A stretch of 64,000 bases of DNA from Phoebastria nigripes (taxonomy: Eukaryota; Chordata; Aves; Procellariiformes; Diomedeidae): contig JAYKAV010002486.1 in NCBI GenBank assembly GCA_035582835.1, positions 406,669 through 470,668 on the forward strand, written 5' to 3'. Shown here in pieces: positions 10,985 through 23,200 of the stretch (position 1 is its first letter; every line of letters starts with the position of its first letter). The translations under genes and the position numbers were made by a program. The notes below the pieces were generated by a model. It had not been told where the DNA came from and made no database searches. It worked only from the letters and a program-made list of their open reading frames with translations.

Positions 10985-13302
10985 CCCTTCTCCATCCTGA
11001 ACTTGTTTTTATTTGCTGTCTGCCAAGTCCGAGATATCTCCCTGGCCTTCAGAATCACAGCCAGTAGCAGAGAAGCAGAGAATAACTGCAGAGCAATTCT
11101 TGGAGAAAGCTGCGTCTCTTCCCTTTGCGGTCATACCATCTTGCCTGGTACACTGCAGTCAAGGATCCATCAGAGAGGAGAAATGCACCATACAGGCTGT
11201 CTTCCCCTTGCAGTTCATGTAACCNACCACAGGGAGACAGCTGCAATACGTCTCTGAAAAAGAAAGAGGCCGAAAATGTCAGGCTGAGGAGTTTATATGG
11301 AAACTATTACACACCACTGTGCAGAGATTTGGCTGCTGTGGAGTTGCCCTTTTCTGAAGCAATGAGTTTGGTTGCTGCAGACTGAAGCTTATAAGCAGCT
11401 TTTACCTCTGGCCACTTCATGGGCCTGGGGAATGACCTTGGACTGGGTTGTCAGGGGGCCTGTTAGCAAGAGCATTGCTGCCCTTATTGCAGAAGAAGAA
11501 GGGAACTGTGGAATGAAGGATGCAATATGCTGTAGAGAGAGAAGGGTCCTACGGTTAAGGTAGCTCTACACTATGTTGGAGAACTGCATCTTTTTTTCCT
11601 GCTTGTGCTATAGCTTTCCTGGCTGNGGCTGGGAATTTCACTTGAACTGTGCTTTGCATTGGTACCCCTGAATGGCTGAGCTTCATTTTGTGAGAACTTG
11701 ATCTGACATCCAGACTGGGAAAGTACCTGGACCTGAAATCAGTAAGGGCCTTAAAAGTACACAGTGCTAACCGACCTCACCCCAGACCCCTGATGTTACC
11801 TTCCACTTCTGAGCTTGACTGCTGTGCTCCATGGCCCTGTGTGTGAAATAGGGCTAACAATACCCCACCTCTTGCAGGGGTGTCGCGAAGAACCATGAAC
11901 AGCAGAGGGTACCCTAGAGGAAATTAAAAATTCAGACTCTTTAAAGCGGATAAACAAACTGGGGGAACACACAGGCAGGAGGTCTAAAAATGCTCTAGCA
12001 GTGAGTGGTGGTGATTCCTGAAGTGCTGTCGGGTATGTGCACTGAATGAGACAAGGTCCATGGACTTGCAGCTGAAATCCATAGCATTATGCATGAGCAC
12101 AAAGGGACCAAATGAAGATTGAAGATGTAATTTTATTTTTGGCACCTCCTAATTCTGCATGCATGACTGCACTCAAGCAAATGTCTCTCAGAGTAGTTTA
12201 TTGTATGCAAATGACTTTAAAATTTTCCGTAATATCCAGGCTTCCCTTCCTTTCCCCTGTGGAAGGATTTGCAATTAAAATCTCCAGTACTCCAGTGAAA
12301 TTCTCTATCCAGCCACTCAGCTGCTCATCCTCTCCAAATGTGGGAATTGATATCCCCCGGGCACCTCCCCTTCCACCGGTTGGCATAAGCAAGCCCTGGC
12401 CGGGAGCAGGAGCCTCCCAGCACCAGGTGTGCCCCAGCAGGATGCGATCTCCACACATCATGGGTCCTCGGTGACTGCCACCAACAGCCCCATGACAGGG
12501 ACATCAGCCACAAGTTTCTCCATGCTCTGTGGATGCCTAAGGGTGCTTGAGAGTCTGCAGGATGTGTTTTAATTGACTAATGGGAGAACAGACCAGTCCC
12601 AAAGTGCCCAGTAACCCACTTACATGTGGGATTTTGTACCTGCAAATAGGACTTTGAGCGTGAGCCCCGTAAGTGCTCTAACCACAGGCAGCACGGGGCA
12701 CACTGCCTGGTGTGGGGAGATTTGGTCCAGACCCCATTTGGGAGGTTTCACACCGGGCTAGGATGAGCAGTTTCCTGTAAACAGTTTTCTGAAGGTCTCG
12801 GTTCCTTGGGTGCTTTCGTGGCTTTGCACGAGGAGCCCAGATGCCTGACAGTCTGCGGGGCAGCTTGGTGCCGTGGGGTAGCACCCTGCAGCCTGAGGCA
12901 CAGCGATTCCACTGCCCTCCACCACCGCTGTTGGACAGCTTTCCACCATGCTGCCGCCAGGCCTCATCCAAAGTGTCCTGAGTTCTTTAAACCTCACATT
13001 TAAACCAAGCTTTCAGGACTTCAGAGCAGTCTTGCAGCTCTTTCCCTTAGCTTTTTCTTCTGTGCCTTTAAAAAAATACAGATGTTCCCACTGAGCACAG
13101 TATGCCAGCAGTGAAAACACCGGAGTCATTTACAGACGTAACAGGCAAAAAGAGCTGTCACAGGGAGGGGAATAGAGAAGGCAAGAGCCTTTGGCTGGGC
13201 CTGGACTGTGAGCACTCTTTGTGAGGCAAAAAGTATGCTCAGTACTGAAATATTAGATAGACAGAGAGATGAAGAAAGGAAGGAAAAAAGGAAAGGAGAA
13301 AG
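10985..13302. other. no recognised gene
   Basis: This stretch lacks recognised protein or repeat landmarks. Short open frames of 60-120 codons on either strand show no family resemblance, and no convincing exon could be defined. Confidence 0.55.
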
Positions 13303-13586
13303 GGAAGGGAAGGGAAGGGAAGGGAAGGGAAGGGAAGGGAAGGGAAGGGAAGGGAAGGGAAGNNNNNNNNNNNNNNNNNNNNNNNNNNNNNNNNNNNNNN
13401 NNNNNNNNNNNNNNNNNNNNNNNNNNNNNNNNNNNNNNNNNNNNNNNNNNNNNNNNNNNNNNNNNNNNNNNNNNNNNNNNNNAGGAAAGGAAAGGAAAGG
13501 AAAGGAAAGGAAAGGAAAGGAAAGGAAAGGAAAGGAAAGGAAAGGAAAGGAAAGGAAAGGAAAGGAAAGGAAAGGAAGAGAAAAGA

Positions 13587-13635
<49 letters not shown>

Positions 13636-13636
13636 A
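13303..13636. repeat. polypurine microsatellite with assembly gap
   Basis: The plus strand is almost pure purine. It starts as (GGGAA)n, passes through a 120-base N gap at 13363-13482, continues as (AAAGG)n to about 13575, then becomes (GAAA)n to about 13636. True length is unknown because of the gap. Apparent low-complexity proteins in this tract are artefacts. Confidence 0.97.
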
Positions 13637-16600
13637 GGAGAGAGTGGAGGGAAGGAAAAGTAAACTTGCTGTATACTAAAGCAGACAAACTGGATGGCAG
13701 AAGAAATGCATCAATTACATGTTCCCAGGGGCTTGGAACATGGAGTCTCTGTTAACAGTTTCCATATTTTGCAGGATTATTAAAAAAAAAGGAAAGGAAA
13801 GCAAGTTTGCTACGTGAAGCAAAACAGACTAAATATGAGCACTCTTAATTATCTGGAGGATTAATATTATTTACTGTGAGTACAGCTCACACATTTGGAG
13901 ATAGTCACCGTGTAAGAGATTTCACGATGCGACAGAGGCGACACACAAAATCAGTTCTGCCTGGGTTACCTGGAACGGACCTGGTGTCAGAAGGGCCTGT
14001 TATAAATCAACATTTATAAAAAAAAAAGCAGTGTTGCCTGTGGCAGTAACCTCAGTTACTCACCGTACAAGGACCTGGTGACTGCCATGGGCACCAGTCA
14101 CTCAGCAAGTGAGGAAATTCAGCCTTTGAGTGCTGCTGCTCAGCTCATGGGAGCAGCTTCATGGTGCTCGTTGGAGGGTAGGACAAGTGCCCAGCCACCG
14201 GTGGGGGCTGCCCAGCTCGGCACGGCTGCCACCTGCCGTTATTAGGATGTGAAATACAGTTCTGGGGTCAGCTGCTGGCTCAGAACTAAGCAGCTTTCGG
14301 CAATTATATACGAGCATAAGCCTGGTGCGCCTAGATCAAACACTGAGAAGTTTACACAGTCACCATCCGCTCTCCTTTCCACCATGAGGGTACTCTCGCA
14401 CTCATACAGAGCGCAGGCTTTGGAGGTTTCCTGCCATCTTCCTATCCCCTTGGCAACTAGGTTTTATTTTTATTTATTTTTCTATTTATTCCCAGGGTTG
14501 AAAGCTCTGCCACAATCTTCTCTGTGCTCTGAGTAACCCTGAACACAAAAGAGCCGGGAATAACTCCTTTGCTGCACTGTCAGTGCTTGATACAGTCACT
14601 TCTTTCATCTACTCAGTGAAGCAATCAAAGGCGACAGAAAGCAACGAGCTGGGTAGCTGGCGGCAGAGGGAGCAGCGACATCTGAAAGACTATCACAATT
14701 CAGGTAACATCCAGCGGTCAACGTGCATTTCAGACCCTCTGTGCTGTGGGTCTCTGTCCAGAGCCATCGACGGTCCCCACCATCCCCCGGCNGAGCCGGC
14801 TCTCCCTGCCCACGCGCTGCCAGATGCCACCGTCCAGGGCTCCCACAGCGCTTCAGCTGCAAGAAATGACACTGAGCATTGCCCAACCTTTTCAGTGCCC
14901 AGATCCAGAAAAAGACTTCAGTAGTCTGCAATAGGCAGGACGTCAGCACCTTATCCCACTCTTATCCTGAAAGGTTGTAGACACCCATGCCTATTAAGTG
15001 TTCAAAATTAGCTATTGCACACACCCACGGCTGTCACCATCACAGAAAGCATCTCCCATGCAAGCTCGTTTGTGCTTTTTTTAATCATTCTGGATGTTGA
15101 TAGGTAGTAGAAAACCTGGTGTCTGTAACCTCCACAGCATGAAAGAGGCTGGGTTCACTCTTCCACTTTTTAATGAGACTATCCTACTCACCAGACTGTA
15201 GACCAGGTTGAACATGTTCTGCTTTGCAGCAAGCAGTGGCCGAGGCTTGGGTCCAGGCACTGTCCTCAGAGTCACTTCTGGCCCTTTTGCAAGGAAGAGT
15301 CACCAGAACAAATGCAGGACCAGCTGCAGAACTTTTCTCTCAGGTGAGCACCTAAAGCACCAAGCTGGACAGCCACATATCCCAGCCTAATGGGTTTGTG
15401 TGCTCTGCCNAGTATCAGCCCAAGTGTGGTGTAACAGGAAAGAGAAAACTCCCCTCTGGCCTGCCGGGAGGTGGAAGTGAGAGGTTGAAGTGCTCTGTGA
15501 ACACTTACTAGAGAAAAGCAGGGTAGGAACAGCATTGCCACGCCTTGTTTGAAAAATTAGGCGCTTTTCTGCTGTGAAGAACAGCTTCAGCACTTCTCCC
15601 TGGGAGGTTCAAAGATGTAAACTGCAGTCACGCCTTGGCCCCTACCTCCAGGTTGCGGGATACCTGTGTGTCTGAGCTGTAGAGGGTTTCAGCACACCCC
15701 AGGCACTGCCCACCTCCCTCTTTAGCATCCTGGCTGCAGATCTCCTAACCTGGTGCTGCAGACAACTGAGATGAAGAAAGTGGACTCCTACTGCCCCCTC
15801 ACTCCAGTGCCCACACTGTGTCTGGTTAGTCATGCACTGGAGCAAAGGGAAGAACTGAGAAGGATGGAAAAAGTAATTTTTTTTCATCCCTATCAGATGG
15901 GGATAACAGCAGGTTATCTGCAAGAAAAACAGTAACTTTTTCTTACAGATCAGTTCCCAAGTGCTTGTGAGAGTGTCTGTACAACATGGAACCACTACCA
16001 TTACCTTGAATGAGCACTGAATGCAATTCATACTTACTGGACAACTCCAGTTTGCATTTACTCATTCCACAAAAATTGTATCTGAGTGAAAGCTTACAGG
16101 AAGCAGACTTTACAGGAGTGATACAGCACAGAGTAGCTACTTTTGTGGGGCAAGAGCTGTGCTGAGGTTTAGTTTGAGAAGTATCTTGCTCTGCAGAAGA
16201 GAAGAAAGTCTCTTTGAAGGGTTCAGAGACAACTTCAACCTTTCACTTTCTGCCTCCCAGAAGACTGTGGCAGAAGATTCTGTTAGACTTAGGCTGATGT
16301 TCAGCAGAGAACACTGAGCATGATGGTCCTCCTTTTTTAAAGGAGTTTAAATGCTGGAATCAAGTCACCGGTAAGACAAGTTATTCTTTCTATGCATTCC
16401 CTTTAAATACCTCTCCTAACCCCTGCTCCATCTGAAGCATTCATTTAGCTTCTGTAATACAGACCAGCCTTTGGGAACTAGCCTTTCCTGGAAAATAAAG
16501 TCAATGCATCAAATCAGCTGTTAACTTTAAAAGGTGCTGCCTCAGATGAGGGCTTGCATGAACTATTTCACAGCTACTTAACTACTATGTTTTATAGAGC

Positions 16601-16666
16601 TGAGTTTTAAGGTATTTGGGGCATTCTTAGCAACTGGGTTAACTAGTATATGGAAGCAAGATTAAT
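13637..16666. other. no recognised gene; VIM downstream flank
   Basis: Mixed-composition sequence 3' of VIM, with several ambiguous single bases. No recognisable exon, RNA gene or repeat family was seen. Confidence 0.6.
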
Positions 16667-17250
16667 TTTTATTAGCTTGAAGTATCATATTTTATTCAAG
16701 TGATAAGAAATATCATAATACATTATGCATCTGCCAGTTATAGTCCATTTTAGTTGGTTCCAAAACCTAAGCAGTAAAGGAGTAAGACAGTTTATCTAGT
16801 TAAACTGAAAAAACAGCATTCCACACAACCAGTACTGGAGATGTCAACCGTATAGTAATTTCAGCATTACATTGTTATGGCTTTCCAGAAAGTCATGAAG
16901 TTAACAAATTAGAACACATCAAGAGCCATTTTCCAAAGATTTATTGAAGTAGCGACAGGTTGCTCATACTGTGCTGGAAAAAGCAGTTTTATTGAATTCA
17001 GATACTTAAAAACAGTATTGCAGCACAAGATATTGCTATTTGTAAACTAGACTCCATTGTAAACTCTAATTCTTCAGGGAGAGTCAGTTTGCAAGATCTA
17101 AGACCTATTTCCTAGCATAATAATCTTGCGCTCATGGAAAAACTGCAGAAAGGCACTTGAAAGCTGTTTCTTCCTTTAAGACATGGACTTTTTAAATCTT
17201 GCTGGTAAGAATTTCTCCTGCATTAATAAGTATGCATCTTCACTTCAGCT
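16667..17250 (-). other. VIM: VIM 3' untranslated region
   Basis: The stretch 3' of the VIM stop is AT-rich and noncoding. AATAAA on the minus strand occurs at 16993-16988 and 16945-16940, about 260 and 310 nt past the stop, and again at 16696-16691 and 16673-16668. Chicken vimentin is known to make more than one mRNA length by alternative polyadenylation, so several ends are plausible. The most distal end used cannot be read from the sequence. Confidence 0.75.
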
Positions 17251-17292
17251 TTACTCCAAGTCATCATGATGCTGGGAAGTTTCATTAATAAC
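17251..17292 (-). CDS. VIM: VIM exon 9, coding part and stop
   Basis: This exon encodes [13 protein letters not shown] followed by TAA at 17253-17251. It is the canonical vimentin C-terminus, so the reading frame is intact to the end. Confidence 0.97.
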   Translation of the reverse strand, partial: VINETSQHHDDLE

Positions 17293-20200
17293 CTGTTGAA
17301 AAACAGACACACTTGCATTAAGTTTTAATAGTAAGATTGTTGGTTTTTTAGAGTTAGAATTGGAACATCCAGCACCATAGAAATGTGAACAAATGGGTCT
17401 CAACTCACTTATAAGAAGTTCTAGTTGGTAAATAGTGTGCAGAAACCATTTAAGCTTTATTGACTTAGTCTGAAAACAGTATCTTGTCCCAAACAAGTAC
17501 CTATGTTTACTGCCACGTGTTTTTCTCAGGTGATGTGAGAAATCTTTTGAGAACTTGCTAACTCAACTGAACTTAAATACTCACTACACAGGTAACTGTC
17601 AGCCACTTAAGGTTTTACTATCAGATGAATTTTGTGACCATTTCCACAGAAGCCTGTTTGCTACATCTGTATGTTCAGCCATGCAGCTTGGACTGCCGGA
17701 TGCTGTTCTACTCAATACTTACTACCATATACAGGCTGCACTGACCGGTAGACAAACTTAAGAGTATTTTAAGGTAACCAGCTGTGACAGAAGTAAAATC
17801 AAAGTTACCACCAACCTGTCCATCTCTAGTTTCGACGGTCTTAATTAGAAGTGTCCTCTTTGAGTGAGTGTCAACCATTGGCTGAGACTCAATGTTGGTT
17901 TCTGCAGAAGAAAATGTATTATTACCAATAGTCTAGATGAAGTGCCTCCCCAAAGAAATGAAGGGTAACAGATTTTAGTGTCTACTTTCAGAATCCCAAT
18001 TTAGTATATGAAGTCTCCTGCTCTGAACGATAAGCTAATCTTCTCCATTTTCTCCCTATTCCCCTTAAAGCACCTTCAGCAGGCGTCTAAACCAATCACT
18101 CACTACGTACCAGTATTTAAAAATATATGTGCCCAGGAACAAAGTAGCTCCTCCCATCCAAGGTTAAGTAATTGCAAATATTAGTTATAGCTAAGAAAAA
18201 CATTCACACACAACTGCACTTATACAAGTTTGAATACTAGAGTAAAAGAAACTATCCAGGACCCTTTTGCTAATGATAGAACAGCTGTATAAACTGAAGT
18301 AGCAGAAACAGCTTACCTCTCAGGTTCAAAGAAGCAAAGGTTGGAATAGGCATGTTAATCCTGAAGGAAAAAAGAAATGGATAAAGTCAGACATGGGTAT
18401 AGAGTGTCTTCTAGTAATTGCTGTTTAGAAGAGTGTCTGCATGTGATTTTTACCTGCTCTCTTCACCCTCCAGCAGTTTTCTGTAGGTGGCAATCTCAAT
18501 ATCAAGAGCCATCTTTACATTCAGCAGGTCCTGGTACTCACGGAGATGGCGAGCCATTTCTTCCTTCATGTTCTGAATCTCATCCTGCAGACGGCCAATA
18601 GTGTCTTGGTAGTTAGCAGCTTCAACAGCAAAATTCTCCTCCATTTCACGCATCTGGCGCTCCAGGGATTCATTCTGGAAGAGAATAACAAAGTCAAGCA
18701 CTGCTGCAGTTCAGCCACTCTTCCCCACCCTCAAANCCCTTAATTTTTTTAAAAAAGGGAAGTTAAGCTACATTAGCATCCTTTCTGAAAGTGCCCAGAC
18801 ATGTCCCAAATTTGTCATCTCCTTATCTTCCCCTTGCAAAGTCAAAGTGGGTTATTCTGCTACTTGATCTGAGGTGTGCTACATATTTGTTCTACCAGGT
18901 GGCAAAGCAATCCCTTACAGCAAGTCCAACACATGCAGTACAAGTCAGCATGCAGGCAGCCCTCAGTGAGGGGATTTGCAGGTGTACTATACACTGTTAA
19001 ATCCATTTCAAGCCAGCCTTTAAGGCAGTCAGGTTCTAGCAACAGCAAGATTTGCACCTCCTTCGCACTCCTCCTCCAGCTTTTTGTAGAGCTTCAGCTG
19101 TACCTGACAGACAAGCCATAAACACTTCCACAAAGTGTTATATAAACAGTGAATATTATAGCAAGGGAATCAACTCATTGTTTATACCTTAAGTAAGACT
19201 AGTTCAGTATATCAATCTAAGCAGTGCACTGTAGTGCATGCAGACAAATTGGGCCCATAGCATCCTTTTCAAAAAGTACTGATATGTTGCGCTCTTGCAT
19301 GGGAGATCAGCTGCATTCACATCTATATCAACAATTAAACTGCAGTGCAGTGCTTAAAGCTGCAAAGGGAAGAATGTCCCAACAACTGCTGTCTTGTACT
19401 TACACTTCCCTTAAGGGCATCAACTTCGCAGGTGAGAGACTGAATCTGTCTGCGGTATTCATTAGCTTCTTGTTTGGCCTGGCGCAGGGCATCATTGTTC
19501 CTATTAGCAGCTTCAGAGAGATCTGCGAACTGTGGAAATCCCCAGTTTGGTTAGCACAACACTTCAACAGAAACAGTGTAACAGACTTATTTTGGACACA
19601 GCATTTGAGGGCAACTGAAGCTGTTTAAGCCTTAACACCTGAAACATATAAATATTAGCATTACTCTTAAAATGCCTTTCTATTTCTAATTGTTAAATTG
19701 GAATTCATAGTTAAACCTTTCCTATTTGTTTCCCCACCCTGTATGTTTCCCATCTTTTCATCATTTTTTCACCCATTCATTCACTCCTTTCTCCAGTATT
19801 TCATCCAACACCTGCTTCCAGGTACAAGCATAGGAAACACTCCAAGTATGAACCCATTACTTTGATGCTGTACTTACGGCACAAAGTAATGTTTTCAGCT
19901 GTACTCTTCCCAGACTAGGAGTTTAAAGAAGACCCTGTGCCATGTTTGTGTTCGTGTCCAGTAGAGAGACAGGGAACACAGAGTGCTACAGCAAAGCTGT
20001 TACGTACAGTTAGTTGGAGTGCCTGATGTATCTGAACAGAGTTTACTTACTTTGGACTTGTACCACTCTTCAGCTTCCTGAAGATTCTTAGCAGCAACGC
20101 TTTCATACTGTTGGCGAACATCACGCAGGGCAGCAGTAAGATCAGGCTTAGAAACATCCATATCAATTTGGATGTGCTGTTCCTGGAGTTGGGCCTGCAG

Positions 20201-23200
20201 TTCTCGGATTTCCTTAGAGAGAAGCAGACACTCAGTGTTATTACACGACAACATACAGAACACACACAGGTGGGGACTCTGGGCCAGAACCAGTGAAGAG
20301 CTTACTTGCTCACTAGACTGTCAACATCTAATCACAGACCTCATTATTCAGCTTACCTCATCATGAAGCTTCTTCAAGAAGACAATCTCCTCTTGCAGGG
20401 ACTCAACTTTGCGCTCAAGATCAAGACGTGCCAGAGAGGCATTGTCAACATCCTGACCCGAGAGAAGAATGATTAGCAATCTTAAAAAACTGGGATGTAG
20501 AGAAGTCTTTTACAGCAAGTTCAGTAGCATACAGACCGATGCTACATCCGAGCTTTTTGGCAAGACAATATGAAATCAAGAGCTGTGAAAAACTTCTTTT
20601 TGCCACCTCCTACCCTAGCCTCAGAGACCACTACATGCACCTTTATTAAGATTTTGGGAACTATACAGCATATGTAGATTACTTCATCTTTGCCAACATA
20701 TTGCTAAGCATGATCAAGAGCACACAGATCATGGTGGGTGTAAATCCTGCTTAAAGATGAAGCAGGGACTTGGGTCAGAAGCCAGCGATAAGCTTTAACT
20801 TTACTACACTGAAAAAGAGTTATTCTTGCAATTTGCAGACTTCCATTTTTTCTAGTGGGGCTTAAAAGTGCAACCCATGTGCCTACATGCCTATCAGTGG
20901 GCTTAATTTCTTGTTTATTTCTTATGGACTCCTTGGTGATCAACCACAGAGCCCTTTGGGTCCACAAGACCACAGCTTGAAAGCATACTTGTAAAGCTAG
21001 TGAGGTACATATAGGAACTGCAAGCATTTACTTCTCAAAGTGGTCCAACAGATCTCCCTTGAGAAAAAGAAGGTATGAGCATAAACGCAAATTGAGTTAG
21101 CCATCATTGCCTACACCNTCACAGTAGCTGGCAAAGACTCCACCTTTTGCTGGACGGAGATAGTCTTAATCAACAGCAAAAATTCATTTAAGGCATAACA
21201 GAAGATATGCCATGAATGTTACATGGGAGCAGCTTGAATTAGTTCAAAAACATAACTTAAGACTAAACATTGATTGGTAACTTCTTACATTTTAAATGTG
21301 CAAGACAATTAATTTGCAAAGGGGACAATTGTTCCTTTCATACTAGTTACATACACAGCTGCATGCTTATGTTCACGTAGTATTAACGCATCAGGTTTTC
21401 ACAGCTTACTCTAAAGCTATTTTGGATTGCCCAAAGCATAAGCATTCCTAATCAGCAGTTCTCACTATTATGGCACCTTTGAAATAAGGAATGTTTTCTT
21501 TAGACTCCTAGAAAGCCATTCCTTGGATCACTCCTACTCTGGGGTAAGGTTCTTGCTCCAGAAAAATTCTTCTGTTTTCTTTATCCAGCAGAACACCCCT
21601 TTGATGTGTTATCCCATAACTTCACTATCAACTCCAGTTTTACACCCACACAGTTCATATCGGCTCTGTTTTTCAATTCAGAGAAAGAATTCCTTAATTC
21701 CTTTGTTCTCCTCCCTAAAAAAACCTGAAGATCATTCTGGAAGGAAATTACATGGCTATGACCTAACATGTTTACAAAATTAGACAGACATCCAAAGAGT
21801 TTCCAGTGGATTTTACAGAAATCTGCACCCCAAAGACTATTAATTTTTTCAGGACAACTGAACAGTTACAGGATTTTTTTAGGAGCTTATAATAAATTGA
21901 AAGCATCTTAAATTGAAGACAGTTAGAATAAATGGTATGTATTTTACTATATACAGTATCATTAAGTTAGGGAGTGAAGAATCAGTGTATCTGTATTCCC
22001 TAGATGTATGGAGAACCACATAAATGAATAAGCAACTTGTAGTCTAAGCAAACAAAGTGTAAGGCATACATAAATGCAATTGGACTACGCATTGATTTTA
22101 TCCTAGGAGATTCTTTAATGCCAGTCACATAGTTTGGAGGGTTGAGCATCCATGTTTACTGTAGACAAACCTCAGGTTAGCCAGGAGCAGACCTGTTAGT
22201 CTTGTCATAGGTTCAGGATCTATTCCTTGCTCCCAGAGTAGCTGGCAAAGCTGCAGTAAATAAATTTCTCACTAATTGTGATGCTTGTTTTGTCCCAAAG
22301 GAAAGAACTCACTGAACCTTTAGGTTTATTTTATGTAGTACACCCCTCATCATATGAGTAAAATCACATCTTTGTTCAGGAGAAGAATTAAATTAAAATT
22401 CAGTACATCTGAGTTGAACAGTCTCTAAAGCAGGCAGCTTTTGGAAATAGAAAGTTTAAGTTCAAATATTTGTTCACTTTCTTTTAAAATACTGAAGTAT
22501 ACAACTGCTCCATCAAGTAAAAAGTAAATTTGATGCTGCATCAGAACAGTAAAGTGTCTGCTGAAGTGTTCCGAATCCATGTATAGAACTTTCCAGTGCA
22601 AGAATGTAATAGTTTAATAAAAAGTTGTCAATTTTTTTTTTTACAATGGAAAGCACAACAGGATGTTTCAACTTCAGTGTTCTATGAATTTGATTTCACT
22701 TGCAGGAGAACAATACGTATACTGAAACACATTTAGTTTTCAAAACCTGCATGTTAAGCCTACCCTTTCACGCTAAGGAAAAATTAGATATTACTGTGGT
22801 TCAAATCAAACACACTAGCACACACCAGTTATGTCATGAGTGGATTTAGCGTAGTGTTTCCACAGACAATGATTTGCAATTCTTATGCATAAGCTACACC
22901 TTAAGAGGTTAAATGGATCCAGTTCTGACTGTACCGCACACACAGATCTGCTAGAGGCTGAGCTCCTGAACAACCCCTTTCCACAGTGCAGGGAAGAGCT
23001 GGATAATGAATGTGAGACATGCACAAAGCCAAGTTCACTTAAAAGCCTAGAGCCTTCACGAAGTTTAATTGGTTTGAAATAGAGGTAGACATGCCTTGAA
23101 GTGCACCAATTAAGTATGAAAGATCATTTAAACCAGCCTTAAGTCAAAGGATCCTTCAACTGAATTCAGCAATGAATCAGAATAGATTAGGTTCTCTAAA

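Larger units (their letters stand above)
17293..20356 (-). other. VIM: VIM introns 3-8
   Basis: Between the small 3' exons lie introns at 20213-20356, 19530-20050, 18675-19403, 18361-18453, 17902-18316 and 17293-17815. They hold AT-rich sequence without recognisable genes or repeats. Intron 6 is only 93 bases long. Confidence 0.9.

Noticed and set aside
10401..10991. TTCT on both sides of the second solo LTR as a target duplication
   Set aside because: The copies do not abut both LTR ends symmetrically (three bases intervene on the right), so the match may be chance.
13208..13688. Open frames on both strands with Lys/Glu/Gly/Arg or Phe/Leu/Ser/Pro repeats
   Set aside because: They are translations of the polypurine microsatellite and an N gap, so they are not genes.
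1..16000. Possible ST8SIA6 exons, expected from human gene order
   Set aside because: No sialylmotif-like sequence was found on either strand; the gene probably lies further left.
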